64,000 bases of DNA from Monarcha castaneiventris obscurior (taxonomy: Eukaryota; Chordata; Aves; Passeriformes; Monarchidae): assembly GCA_026261815.1 (NCBI GenBank), contig JAMPIT010000550.1, forward strand, positions 744,001 through 808,000, written 5' to 3'. The position numbers were made by a program, and so were the translations under genes. Under the pieces are notes generated by a model. It ran no database searches and had not been told where the DNA came from. It worked only from the letters and a program-made list of their open reading frames with translations. Shown here in pieces: positions 14,601 to 27,253 of the stretch; position 1 is the stretch's first letter, and the number at the start of each line of letters is the position of its first letter.

Positions 14601-16980
14601 GGCACCCAAGAGAAACAGCTTGTAATCATCTGATATCTCCATGTGACCTCCACTCTGCAATTTGCATTGGCTTTGAGTTTCCAGATGAAGACGTCGGACG
14701 AAATAGTGCTAGGATTAATTTTAGCCTCCTCCTCAAGATGACTCGCTGATACCAAAATAAGGTTATAATACTTGATAGAGCAGAATATTCTCCTTGCCAA
14801 CATAATCTGTTTCAGGCTTCTCAGGACTGAAAGAAAGTGTGGAAAAACAATTCCAAGCAAAGAGGTGCTGTGAGCTTTTAGAGCAGAGAAAGAATTAAAA
14901 TAGCTTCATTCTTCCCAGTTTGCAAATCAGGCTCCACGGCAGGCACAGGTCTGAACATAACAACACCTCCTTGAAATGAGACATCCACTAGAACTCGCCA
15001 AAAGATGGTACAAACACAGTTTTGGTACACTGATAGAACAAATTCCTCCAGTTTTTAATTTCCAAGTACCTGCAGTAATAGACTGAGGAAGGTTTAGTGC
15101 CACGAGGGGCAAAGGCATTTTTACAGCGACAGCCTAAGCCCTACAGCAGCCCCACAGAAACAGACACCAGTCCATTAACTTTGGCATATACTCCAGAGCT
15201 AACACAGCTTCAAGACTGTATCACCACCATTTTTCAACCATGTTTGTTGAGAATGGCTCTAGAGAAAGCAATCAAGCCTTTCTGAATCCCCACCATAGAG
15301 AAAAAGAGCCCAAATCTGCTCTCTCTTACACAACAGCCGCCTGCCTGCAGCCCCTGAACAGGCACACTTCGAATTTATAGTCATGCAACTTTTAAAAATG
15401 ACCTCAGGCTTTGGTACCTTTCAGTGTCCTTGTCAGACAAAATATGATCAGGTGTGGTTGTAAAGAGATCTTCTTCGGACAATTTTCAGAGCAAAACAAA
15501 ATCAACTTGGTAGCACAGCGATGCTTTTCTGACAGTGCAATGAAAACCTGAAGGAGTGAAAAGCACTGAATGCCAAGGATGCCAAGACAAGGGATGAGCA
15601 GAGGATGAGGGTGTTTTTGAGAGCATCCAAAGCACACTGAGAAAGAGGAGTCTGCAAACTGAACTCTCGAAGTGCCCCAGAGCTGAGGGGCTTTTGCCAC
15701 GTGCCGAAGTCACTGCCTCAGCTCACAGGGCAGCAAGGGCTCTGTGGTGGCAGAAGTGAGACCACTCACTCCTGACCTTTTCCTCTCTGCTACAAATCGA
15801 CTCACCAGGAAAACTTCTGCAACTTGTCCTCTCTGCCACAGAAAGAGCAATTAACTTTCTGGGGTCTGGCCTACACACAAAAAACCAGCAGCACTGTCTC
15901 CATCTCCACAGGCACACAGCCCTGGAATTTCTGTGCAGAAAGAACAGTATTTTACGTGCATTTGGGAGGATTTCTGAGTATTTGAGTATTTACTGTGCGT
16001 ATCACAAGGCATATTTACAAGGAAGCAAACTCAAGGGTCTGTACATATTTCTGTCCAGACAAGCCCAGGAAAAATTCTAACAAGACTGAGTAGTGCCTAA
16101 AAATGCACTTAATCATGCTCTAATACTTAGATTATTAATAAACTACACTGATCTACTTTACATGAACTACACCATAAATGAATTACAGTGGAAGTTAAAG
16201 CAGACCATGGCAATTATATTTGTTACATTAACTTTCTCTTGCTGTGAGTAATTGCTTGACTCCATCAGGACATGGCTGCTGGCTTGTAAGTGGACTTCAG
16301 GAGATTATTTTTTGAAAAATTAGGCTCAAATGAGAGTTTCCAACAGAGCCTACACTTTGAGCATTTGAGCATGAACAGGCGTGAAACCTAGGGCAAAAAG
16401 ATACAGAAGCAGTTCAACACAAGCAGCACAAAATGCTGTCTTACCAACAGCCTGAGCAGAGAGTGAAAAGCAGCTGATGAAATCAGCAGATGAATTAGAG
16501 ACAAATATACCAACGGCCTGGGAAGTCTTGGCACAAGGACATCTGCCTTGGAAAGCTGTGGAAAGGATGTGGAAAATGAAGCAACACAGGGCAGAGAAAA
16601 TGCAAGTCAGCCTCATGGGCAGGGATGAACAAATACATCTGCTGGAGAGCATGAAAAAACCAGGGCGAGGAGGTGAAAACATGGTCCCAACCAAACCCAG
16701 CAGAAATCAGCAACTCCAGCACAAGCTAACGGCAGAGGCAGGCAAATAACACGGCCCTAAAAATGTCATGTTTGGGCTGGCCAGAGCCCGAGGAGGGAGG
16801 GAGGGAGGTTTCGTGGGGGCAGTCCTGCTCTCAGGCTGGGGGCAGCTGGGGCCGTGGCTCCGCAGGCAGCCCCAGAGGTGCCAGGATGGAACACTGGCAC
16901 ACCTTCGATGTCACCTCTGCTCCATGAGGCCAGGGAGCCATCCCTGGGTGCCCAGCGCTGGCAGGGGATGGGGCACGGAG
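2690..16980. other. Unique intron sequence with simple tracts only
   Basis: No frame looks like protein. Notable items are the poly(A) at 6.4 kb, GA-rich bases at 9940-9960, poly(A) at 13792-13806 and C/A-rich tracts at 11636-11668 and 12585-12640. No CR1 terminus was recognised. Confidence 0.55.
6357..6416 (+). repeat. Polypurine tract ending in 26-base poly(A)
   Basis: A GA-rich run (6357-6386) is followed by one T and then G plus 26 consecutive A (6389-6414). A pyrimidine-rich TTTTCTCCCCACAG lies just before it. I see no target-site duplication or gene-like sequence that would make it a retrocopy. Confidence 0.85.
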
Positions 16981-16983
16981 CAA

Positions 16984-17523
16984 TCACAGCCCCTGCCACA
17001 GCCCCTGCCACAGCCCCTGCCACAGCCACAGCCCCAGCCACAGCCACAGCCCTGGCCACAGCCCCGGTCACAGCCCCGGCCACAACCCCGGCCACAACCC
17101 CTGCCACAGCCACAGCCCCTGCCACAGCCCCTGCCACAGCCACAGCCCCGGCCACAGCCCCGGCCACAGCCCCTGCCACAGCCACAGCCCCGGCCACAGC
17201 CCCGGCCACAGCCCCGGCCACAGCCCCGGCCACAGCCACAGCCCCGGCCACAGCCCCAGCCCCGGCCACAGCCACGGCCACAGCCCCGGCCCCTGCCACA
17301 GCCACGGCCACAGCCACAGCCCCTGCCACAGCCCCGGCCACAGCCACAGCCCCGGCCACAGCCCCTGCCACAGCCACAGCCACAGCCCCTGCCACAGCCA
17401 CAGCCACAGCCCCGGCCACAGCCACAGCCCCTGCCACAGCCACAGCCCCGGCCACAGCCACAGCCCTGGCCACAGCCCCTGCCACAGCTACAGCCACAGC
17501 CACAGCCCCGGCCACAGCCCCGG
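16984..17523. repeat. Hexameric satellite, CACAGC alternating with CCCNGC, about 90 units
   Basis: About 540 bases are built from six-base units, mainly CACAGC interleaved with CCCTGC, CCCGGC or CCCAGC. The six-base phase appears unbroken. All six frames are stop-free, giving Pro-Gln/Pro-Arg, Ala-Thr, Ala-Val-Gly and Cys-Gly-Arg runs that look like long proteins but follow from the period alone. The minus strand is G-rich, with regular GGGG runs that could form G-quadruplexes. The flanks (16760-16980 and 17524-17600) are moderately GC-rich unique sequence. Confidence 0.95.
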
Positions 17524-17599
17524 TGTGATGCTGCAAGGGACGGCGGTGACATTTCAGGGCAGACTGAACAGAGGAGCTGCAGTGTAATCCTACACTTTT

Positions 17600-20270
17600 C
17601 CAGTTAACACACTTGTCTTGAGACGCTCTGGGGTTTCATCCCTGACATTCAGATGGCCCTGGAGCCCAGAGCCCACCTCAGCAACAGCCACCCCTGCAGC
17701 AGGGAGAGCACAGGGACCTCTGCAGAGCAAACACCCAAAGCCCAAACGCTCCTAACCAAAACCAGCACATTCCTTCTTAAAAGCTGCTATCAATGTGGTT
17801 TGGTTCTTCTTTTGTTTCATTTGGGGTTTTCTTAAACCACGCATATTTAATACCTCCAGTTCTTTAGAAAGTATTTTGAGAAGTAAAACCGAAGTCAGAC
17901 AGCAGTAGGTGGATCTTTGGAAACCTTCAAAGAAATACAGGGTTCACTAGTTTGTCTTCCTTGTGAAGTTAAAAGATTTGGTGTATTTACAGACTGAGAA
18001 TAAAGTGGTGTTTGAGCAACCACAGTAAGTCCCAGCACAAAGAATTTGTCAAATGGCAAAAAACAATAAAAGGGAAGGGATGGAATCTCATAATTTTATA
18101 AATACAGCAAACAAAGATAAATGCAAATGAGGAGTTCTTGAGTCAGGGGAGTAGTGGTCCAACTGCTACGTGAAAGCACTTCTGCATATGCTGCAGCAGA
18201 TTAAAAATATTAAACAGACACTATATGTGCCTTTGCTTTGTGTATGGGACACAGTTTGTCTCCAAATCCTTGAAAAAATCAAAAGAACCTCAGGATTATG
18301 AGAAGCTATTAAGAATTTAAGTTGCCATATATTAAAAGATGAATACTGGCAAAGCAACAGCGATTGTATCATTTGTTTCAGTACATTAAAGAATACAAAT
18401 TAACTTAGCTAATAAAACCCCAGCTAATACTCCCTCTTATTTTTATGCCTTATATTTGAACAAAAAGATGTTATGAAGGTTAAAGAATTTACCAAATAAA
18501 ATGCAAAAAATATGCTGCAGCTCTCCTCCAAAAGAAAAACTGTCAAGCCATTATTTCTCTAACCAATTCATCACATCAGGAGGACACCACATGAGCCTTT
18601 AGAGTTTTCAGCACTATACACTGAACACCAAATTCAATTAACTCCCCTGAGCCCCTGATAGTAGGGTGGGAGGTATGATTTTACACAGCACGGTGTAATT
18701 CTGCCCTATTATTATATACATGCCTTTTTTAAAAAAATCAAAATGAACAACCAAGTAAACTATCAGTTTTCATTACATTCATTTCCTATTATTCCTTCCA
18801 AACTATTTAATCTCTCCTACAGTTACTTCTGCATGGAAGAACTAAAACTAAAATAAACTGTCAGACCCATAAATCATACCTTGCTTTACATACCACCTCA
18901 TCAGAAGTTACAAGTCTACTACTTAATTTCCAATTAATTAATTACTAGTAAAACCCATTACGACAAATTTTTCATAGAATAAATGTGAAAAGTAAAATCT
19001 GAGAAAAAATTTGAGTAAGAGCTGTCACCAGAGTCAGAGATTGGTTTGAATTTTCTTTTAAATTTGCAGAAATATTGTAATTTAAGCTTTCTTTTTACAA
19101 AAATGGTCAGCTGTCTTTTGTTGTTGTTATGCTCAGCAATTCTACAATTTAGAAAAAAAATTACATTTCCAAAGTCATAAAACTAAGTAATTCAAAGCAG
19201 GTAATTCATCTATGCAAAAAATTTCAGGATTTTCTAGTCCTTAAGTTTCTTGTCTTTTAAAATAATTTGCAGGAAAGCATGTGCACAATTGCACCATAAA
19301 CTAACTAGAGAAGGAAAAAAGCTCCATATAAATATATTGTAATATTGACAGAATATATACACAGACATCTTGCTACCAGAATGAGACTGATTCAGTTACA
19401 GAAAAAAAAACTTATTGAAAATGGCCAATTCACTTAAAATTTTATTTACTGAATGTTTGAAAACATCTTGTCATGAGCAATACACAGAACAAGAATTCAT
19501 CACATAAATTCAATTAAATTAATAACTTTAAATGTTGTACACTTTTTCCCTCAAGCAGTTTATTTTCTCAGTGGAAAAATAAAACCTACTTTTATCAAGC
19601 ATGCAATTATTTGATCAGTTTTTATCTCATCTCTCAATAAGGGCCCACAAAAAAGAGAGAGAGGTTTCAGTATAAAACCAAACTGTTCCTGCTGCCAACC
19701 CAGAAACATCTCAGAATCTCAAAGAATTTTACACATCACTTAATCAGACCTACAAATAAATTATCAGTTTTAATTAGATCACTCATAGCATCTCTCTGAA
19801 ACTGTTTCTTCATCTATGTTCACCTGCTCCAAAACAAGAGGAAAGAGGATGTGTGTGTTTATTATTGGGTAATTAGATTAAGCCATCTGTGATCAAGCAT
19901 TCTATAATTAACATATGTTTACAGATATGGTGTCATCCAAATTACCTACACTATAATCTCGATAGAAGTAAGTTTTGATCTTTTTATCAACTCATCTATG
20001 GAGCCCATTCCCAGGCTCGTGCCCAAGGTCACTCTGTCAGCAGTGACCCCTGGCTGTAAGAACGCCTGGCACTGTGCTGAGCTGCTCCAGCGACTCGCCC
20101 AGCACCAGCTCCGGGCCTGGGGAGAGAGGAAAACAAAGCAGAAAAAGCCATCTGAATAGCTTTGCAGTAGATAAACTCTTTGTCCTTGAAAACTTTTCAC
20201 ATGTTGTGTTCTGTGCAAGCTTCCTGCCACAAGCACACGAGTTCAGGCCAAAATCGCAGCTGCACCGTAA
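17600..20270. other. AT-rich intron sequence, nothing recognised
   Basis: Strongly AT-rich between about 18.0 and 19.9 kb, with short chance frames only. It could hold conserved non-coding elements, which cannot be judged from one species. Confidence 0.55.
18930..18950. promoter_or_regulatory. Overlapping TAATTA homeodomain motifs in AT-rich intron
   Basis: CAATTAATTAATTAC gives two overlapping TAATTA cores. The surrounding 18.0-19.9 kb is strongly AT-rich, so the motif may be compositional. Confidence 0.15.
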
Positions 20271-20280
20271 CCTCACACAG

Positions 20281-20318
20281 AGCAGAGCAGAGCAGAGCAG
20301 AGCAGAGCAGAGCAGAGC
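20281..20318. repeat. Pentanucleotide microsatellite (AGCAG)n
   Basis: Seven perfect AGCAG units followed by a partial one. It lies about 85 bases left of the nested VNTR. Confidence 0.95.
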
Positions 20319-20404
20319 CCTGTGCCACCTCGTGTGCCTGGGGCATGACACGGAGCCCCACACGGTGACAGCAGCCTCTGAACACAGGGTTCCACTGACA
20401 GGGC

Positions 20405-20928
20405 CCAACTGCAGCCAGTGTGTGCTGGGCTGACACACGGACACAACTGCAGCCAGTGTGTGCTGGGCTGACACACAGACACAACTGCAGCCAGTGTGTG
20501 CTGGGCTGACACACGGACACACGGACACACAGACACAACTGCAGGCAGTGTGTGCTGGGCTGACACACGGACACACGGACACAACTGCAGCCAGAGTGTG
20601 CTGGGCTGACACATGGACACACGGACACAACTGCAGGCAGAGTGTGCTGGGCTGACACATGGACACACGGACACACAGACACAACTGCAGGCAGAGTGTG
20701 CTGGGCTGACACACAGACACACAGACACAACTGCAGCCAGTGTGTGCTGGGCTGACACATGGACACACGGACACACAGACACAACTGCAGGCAGAGTGTG
20801 CTGGGCTGACACACAGACACACGGACACACGGACACAACTGCAACCAGAGTGTGCTGGGCTGACACACGGACACACAGACACACAGACACAACTGCAGGC
20901 AGAGTGTGCTGGGCTGACACACGGACAC
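20405..20928. repeat. Nested VNTR: outer 38/46/54-bp unit with inner 8-bp repeat
   Basis: Outer units begin with TGCTGGGCT at 20423, 20461, 20499, 20553, 20599, 20645, 20699, 20745, 20799, 20853 and 20907. Successive spacings are 38, 38, 54, 46, 46, 54, 46, 54, 54 and 54, always 22 plus a multiple of 8. The variable part is the inner octamer GACACACG/GACACACA, ending in GACACAAC and present 2, 2, 4, 3, 3, 4, 3, 4, 4 and 4 times. A constant TGCAG-containing tail with C/G and T/A variants closes each unit. Open frames across it (Cys-Val-Ser and His-Thr-Asp runs) come from the repeat. Confidence 0.94.
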
Positions 20929-22278
20929 CACAGTGCCCCACACAAGGGCACAGCAGCGCCCTGGCTGCGGCACAGCCCAGGGGGCAGAGTGGGGACACAG
21001 CCCTGGCACAGGCTCCCCTCTCCTCTCACGCACCCCTCTCTCCTCCATGGCAACCTCTGCTTGGAATCTTGGCTGCACCACCACTGGTGTGTTTTTCCCA
21101 CTGGTTTCACTTGCATAGGCAGCACTTCTAGTTGCTAACCAATAAATCTCCAGTGCACAGCTTCCTGACCACAGGACAAAGCTGGGACATCTCCTCCTTC
21201 CCTGAGCATCTCCCTTAATGAAGCAGCAGCCACGCATTTCATGGGAGCAGCTTGGCTCATCCCATGCCCACTCCTGTGCTTCTCCTGCCCGCTGCGCACA
21301 GAGAGGTGGCAGCTCCTGAGGTGTCTCTGTTTTTTCTGCAAGGGCACAAGCCTCAGAACCCTCCTGCCAGGCTGGACAGTCTCTGCTCCGTCCTCATTTA
21401 AGGAGGTTTTTTTAATCACAGTTGGCACAAACAGGACTAATGGGAGTCCCACCCAGAAACAACAGGGCTGAATCCAGAGAGGTCTCCAAAATAAACTCTT
21501 CCAAAAAAGCAAATCATTATACTACCATACTGAGAGATAAATAAGCTTTTCCTGCCTTTAGCCTGAGGATATGGAGATCAGGACCAAAGATCCATATCCA
21601 AAAAATGTGGCTGGACTCACTGTTCAAACTAGAAATGAAGAGAAAAGATGATGTGGTCTCTGCTGAACACAGTCCTGTACAGAAAACATCTGTCCAAGAA
21701 TGGTGTTTCCACTAGAACCTACTCTGAGATCCCGTTCTGCATAAGTTTAGCCACAAGTCTTTGAAGAGCAGCAAGGTTTTCCAAAAATACACACACTGAG
21801 GAACGCAGCAATTCACGGCAAGTGAGATCAGATGCCAAAGTGTCTTCAGGAAAATGGAGGCAGTAAAGGCTGAAAATGAAACAACTGTATCTGGCCAGCA
21901 GACAGGAACAACCCAAAGGGCTGAAGGGAATGAAGAAAATCCATCCATTTTAAGGGTATTTGAAAAGTAAAAGAGGCAAAGAAAATAGGAAAAAGTAATT
22001 TTCACATTAAATACCACCAGCCACAACCACTAAGGAAAAAGCTTTCCTAGCCCTTCTCCCTGTTTTCCCAGCCAAAGCTGGTGTGAGAACAAGACCCAGA
22101 TCTCTCCTTGTGAGATTCTTCTGTTGCTTTTCTGCAGTCTCCAGACTCTGTAAAAACCAGACATTTTAATTTAGTTTTCAATGTCAAATAACTGATTTCA
22201 AGTGCATTTCCCAGAGCAATCCATACATTCTTTGGCTTTCCACTTTTAAACGCGTGATAGCTTGCAGCTCTCTGAGGC

Positions 22279-22299
22279 TGCAGTATATATTATACTGCA
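22279..22299. repeat. Short perfect hairpin TGCAGTATA-TAT-TATACTGCA
   Basis: Two perfect 9-base arms around a 3-base centre. Too short for a known RNA class; recorded as local structure only. Confidence 0.6.
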
Positions 22300-24550
22300 A
22301 AATTACCATGTCAACAAATAACTTTTCTTTACTTGTAAACAGATCCTTTCTGTGAGCTGGCAGATGTCTGCCAAATTACACTTTTACTCATCGAGATGTT
22401 CATTGGGAAAAATATCAGTAAGATACAACCCTCTTGTGCAGTGAGCAGCAACAAAAGACTTGATGGAAAATGACTCCACCAAAATACTCATATCTCAGCA
22501 GTAAAAGGCAGTTCTGAGAACTGGTGAGCTAGCAAGGGATCTCAGGCCCTTGAGGAGAGCAGTTGTCCGATAAATTCTTTACACAGGGGATGTGTAATTC
22601 AAAACCAATCAATAAGCAGGTGCCAAGTTTTCAGAAAATGTGTCCTGGAGTACACATCCAAAGGGGGTAGAGGTGCTGTTACATTCGCATGTGTACTGAG
22701 GCTGCAGACACAAACAGCAGGTGAATTCATACCTTGGTAGGTGCACAGAGGTTAAATGGTCCCAAATGTCAGGCTGCTCATCCCTCATTGCACAGATCAG
22801 CCCCCGCTCCAGACTGACCCCAGAGGGAATGTGATGCTCAGCTGACTTTCCAGACATGCTGCAAGCCCTCAGTACCACAGTCCCCTTCTGCCACGTATTT
22901 CACCCACTCCAAAGCATCCCTGGAGCTCAGCCTCCCCAGACACTCTACGGCACTTTGAGGGGCCACACCAAGAGACCCCATTTGGGGATGCTCCAGGACC
23001 ACCCCGTGCCTGGCCTGGCGTATCTCTCACCTAACATGGATGCAGCTCTGGCACAGTGCAACATAAAATGGGGAGGACTCGAGTGCTTCCCCCAGATAAA
23101 GTTAATCAGACAACAGCTTATTCATTACTAGGGTAATTTAAGGCCCTACTTGAAGAGTCATTGTTTATACTGGTCACCAGTGTGTCAGTTTGCTTTTAAT
23201 GTTTTAAAAGCTGTGCTTTATAAAACACATGAGCAGAATTTAAAAAAAATAATAACTAGGCACATACACAACTTTAAACCTCAGCACCCGAGGAAAGGAT
23301 CGAAACCACAAACTTCCCAAGGAAGAAGGCATCATATCACTCCTGAAATGGCAACAAATGTGCCCATTGGTAGTTTACATCGAGGGAGATTGAATCCTCT
23401 GGAGAGGAGCCTGTTGTAGGCAGGGGTAAGACGCTGGTGTTCATGGACATGGGCATAATTCCTGTTTCTGGAGATAATGCCAGAGGAGGCAGCACAGACT
23501 TGTCACTTGTGGTGGAATCTCCTGGGGACAACACACTCAGAGCCCTGCAGAGCCCCCCACAGCTCCCTCACCCTTCCAAAGCAAGAATTAATAAAATCTA
23601 TGCAGGATGTCGTGCAAGAGCCTTGTAAGGAACACTTCTTCCTGCAGGGAGGTGAAGACTGGGGGAAAGGCTGAGTTTTCCCATGAACACAGCTGACAGC
23701 TCAGAGCTGAGTGACAACACCCTGATGGTCCTGCAGCTCCACTTGGACATGCTCCTCATTTCTGGTGCCTTTTATTCAAAAGGACTGTAGGGCTGTACAA
23801 GGAACTGTTTCATCCCCACAAATGCTTGATCATGGTGTCTCCCTTGAAGAGAGGCCATTCAGTAAAGGAGGTGGCACTGATTTGCAGCAGCTAAGCAGAA
23901 GTGAAAGTGCAAGAATTTCTGCTGGTACAGATCAACACCACAACCCAAGAGGTGAGGAAGCTGATGCTTGCTAGAAAATGACAAGAAGGAGGGTAAAAAG
24001 GACACATGGATGGAGGAAAAGCTATAGTTACTGCTGGCAGAGCCAAAGCAGCACAAGTAACTAAAATTGTGTGGCCTTTTTATTTTTAAACACAGGCATT
24101 GCAATGCCAGATTAATTAAGAGGATCCAGTTCCATCATATGCAGGATCTGTTTACTGCTGTGTTATAATGGCTATATCCAGCACAAGTCTCAGCATATGG
24201 AGAATAGATTAATTGCATAGGAGAACCTTTCAGAAGTCTGAAAGAAGTAAATCTGAATCAAATGGGTAAGTTGTATAGCTTTAACAGCATGACTGAAAAG
24301 CCAAATCAGGCACTTGGCCATAGAGACCAGTTTAGAAAAGAAGCTAGTTGATGGGAAAAAATAAATCAGTCTCCCCATGAACACTTAATTTCTTCATGTA
24401 CTCAACAGCAGCCACGCAAATGTAGCATTAAAACAGAGAGAGAAGAGTTCAGAAACGAAAGCACAAGAAAGGCACTATTCCATTAGAAATCGTCCTAAAA
24501 CCAGAAACCATTACACACATGGAAGCTGAAGAAGTTTGTTCATGTCACAG

Positions 24551-24653
24551 GAACCCAAACCTTGCACCAAACAGCAAAATTTAATATCCTTCTACTACCA
24601 TCCTTCTGTGAAACCTAGGCCTTGCAACAAACAGCCCAATCCAATAACCTTCT
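24551..24653. repeat. Diverged 60-bp tandem duplication
   Basis: Sequence at 24551-24593 is repeated exactly 60 bases later at 24611-24653 at roughly 70-75 percent identity. The best-kept core is CTTGCA(C/A)CAAACAGC. Confidence 0.7.
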
Positions 24654-24669
24654 TTGAAGGATATTGGAT
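24639..24669. repeat. Hairpin, 14-bp arms with one mismatch and a 3-base loop
   Basis: ATCCAATAACCTTC (24639-24652), TTT, then GAAGGATATTGGAT (24656-24669). The arms pair at 13 of 14 positions. It sits at the end of the second copy of the 60-bp duplication; the first copy lacks the right arm. Confidence 0.8.
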
Positions 24670-27132
24670 GATATGAAATGAAATGAAATCCTCGCGTACC
24701 AGAGCAGACAGAGCAGCTTTCTGCACTGAACAATAGCTACCCTCAATCTGCATTTAAAATTCTCTAATCTAAGTATGATCTGAGTGTAACTCCTGAAGCA
24801 ATCAAACCTCACATATTTTGATAATATTTTCTAAGTGAGCAGGAAAAAAGCACACACGTAGGAGAGGGATGCCACCTTCAACCAACATTTATCTGGCTGA
24901 CTTGAAAACAAGGTCAATGATGGGATCCCACCAATGGGCCCAAAGTGCCTGGCTGAATCACACAGACATCCAATAGTGCTTTGGAAGGAGAAAACACAGT
25001 AAGTATCCGAAGGTAAATGGTAAATCATATTACAGTCAACAGAAGTGGGGCCGGTCTGTATGAAATTCAGTAGTCTATAATGTCAACTGTATTTAGCCAT
25101 CTTAAATGTAAATCAGCAGTCTGTCTTTAGCTTCCACAGATCAATCTGAGAATGTATGTAATTAACAATTTTGTTGTGGAAGAGAGACAGTGGCCACCTC
25201 TGAGTACCAATATCACGTGTTGTATTTCAGATGGGCCTTTCCATGGCGAGCCTCCTTCGCAAGATTTTTTCTTGTGAGGCTTTTCTGTTGTTGTTTCGGG
25301 TGGGGTTTGTGTTTGGTTTTGGGTTTTTTAATTTTTAAGTGTGAGACCTGAAACTTCTTAGCAATAATTATAAGCATCACACTGCCTTGAATGTGTAAAG
25401 TCTACACATGATAAATTGCTGGCTTGAAACACAATGACAGATGAAATCTGCACACCAGCAAATCTTGCATTCCACCATTTTTTTTCCTCCATGCTGAGCT
25501 ATAATGCTCCTGATTAGTCTTTGGATAGTGTTTCACTAACGTTCTGTGGGTGTACAATGTAATCTGCCCACTCCTCAGAGCACACAGGGCCTTATCCTTA
25601 TCCATGTTCATCTTACGCAGCAACTCAAGGGGGGAAGAATCCAGGGAGGAAGGAGAGCATCAGAACTGCTCCCAGAGGGGAATTCTCCACCGACTTATGC
25701 TCACAAACAAGAGTACTCATACTCAGGAATTCTTGAGTTTTGTTCTGCATCTACTGCACAGATTTACAGCAAATGGGCTTCCTGAACCCTCTGCTACTGC
25801 AGGACAGGCTAACACCACATCTGCTCTAATGCATTTCTCTCACTGCAAGTTAAACACATTTATCAAGAGGCACAGCGTTTTCATAACTTCATCTTTAGTG
25901 GTCATTGTTTCCATGTTCACCACAATTATTTCCTCACCACAGAGGTGAAGGCAGTAAGAGGCCTTGTGGGCATTTTGCTGTCAAAATTACCTCCACTTGT
26001 TTTGAATCAGCCTTGTGTCATCTTCTGCACAAATGCCAGACTAGACTTTCCTACACCATCAGCCTGTCTTAATCTCCAGTGAAGCTCCCTGACGCATAAA
26101 GATAATGACAACATCAAGGAAAAGTGGCAGAATATGGTTTATAACTATAAATACTTTTCCCCAAAATGTGCTTGAAGATCTCGGAGGGTAACTCAAAATC
26201 CCACTTTACATCAGGATTTTGTCACTGGTAGTGAAGTGCTGCACAAAGAAAACACCTTTTGTTAAAGACCACGTGCTCATTCAGTTATTTTTTTACTAGT
26301 CACATGCTCTCTCTCATTCCCTTTAAAAACAAGATTTCTCCAAGTTTCCAACAGTTGTTTCAAATATGCTCCTTTGCTGAATAAGCCTCCCAGTTTCTAT
26401 ATTCAGAGCACAACCGATGCAGAAGTCTCAACACCCACTAAACTTGAATAATTTATACTCTTACAGTCTTGTATGGCAAGATACAAAGTGACTTAATCAT
26501 CAGGTATTCATAGCATTCTCCTCCACAGAAGTATGAAACTTGGTGAAAAATATCATTCCAATGCAAGTCCTCAGGCAGTATGTTCCACATAGGAGCCTGA
26601 CTCGAGTTTTCATTAAAAATTCAGAGCCACAGACAAATAAAATACTTTTGGTTCTGTATGACTGCTTGCCTGGGCAGTTGGACAATTCATTATTAAGCAC
26701 ATTCCATTTCCAGAATAAGCGGAGAAAACAGGATAGATTGCTTTAATATTAATTCACGTGTCTGCATGGTGCCTATTGCATCTCATGAAGCTTTTTAAGC
26801 CTAATTCAAACTTAAAATGGCCTTTCACTGCCTCTGTTTACAGTGAACATACCTACATTCTGGCTAAGCATCACTGCACAGATACTACGTTCTCCAAAGG
26901 AAAACATGGCATGATAGCAGGAATTGTATGTTCTCTTGCTTCATCTTTATCCTGCTTCTATTTCTTATAAATATATAAACAAAGAAAGCAAATGTGTCCC
27001 TTTTGTCCTCAGATAAAACCTACTCTAACAGTTTCATGTGAGAGCCGCAGAATTGATTCTGTCTTTGGGCTCTGTTCAGTTTTGGTTTTGGACAGAGACA
27101 AGGAGGTGCTAGTACTCAAACACCACTAATTT

Positions 27133-27253
27133 TCATAGATATCTGGAATTGTATAGGTTGGAAAAACCTTTTTAAGATCACCAAGTGCTACCATTAACCT
27201 AATACCACCAAGCCCACCCATAAACCCTGTTTCTAACCGCCACAACTACCCAT
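27133..27253 (-). mobile_element. CR1 LINE 3' end fragment, reverse orientation
   Basis: The sequence reads TCATAGATATCTGG, then TATAGGTTGGAAAAACC, TTTAAGATCACCAAG, and a stretch rich in CCACCAAGCCCACCC. This is the diagnostic order of an avian CR1 3' tail seen from the other strand. It appears 5'-truncated, as most CR1 copies are, and is diverged enough to be old. It looks like the same subfamily type as the copy near 61.1 kb. Confidence 0.75.

Noticed and set aside
16477..16749. 90-codon plus-strand frame with a plausible amino-acid mix
   Set aside because: No splice signals, family resemblance or CpG promoter; frames of this length are expected by chance in 64 kb.
16766..17607. Frames of 213-279 codons (Ala-Val, Pro-Gln, Ala-Thr and Cys-Gly-Arg repeats)
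   Set aside because: They follow from a six-base repeat without stops in any frame.
20423..20928. CRISPR-like regular spacing
   Set aside because: The intervals between constant parts are themselves repeats of one octamer, not unique spacers, and the context is a vertebrate genome.
20037..21237. Minus-strand frames of 241-362 codons with Cys-Val-Ser repeats
   Set aside because: They arise from the nested VNTR. No flanking exon structure or known family is seen.
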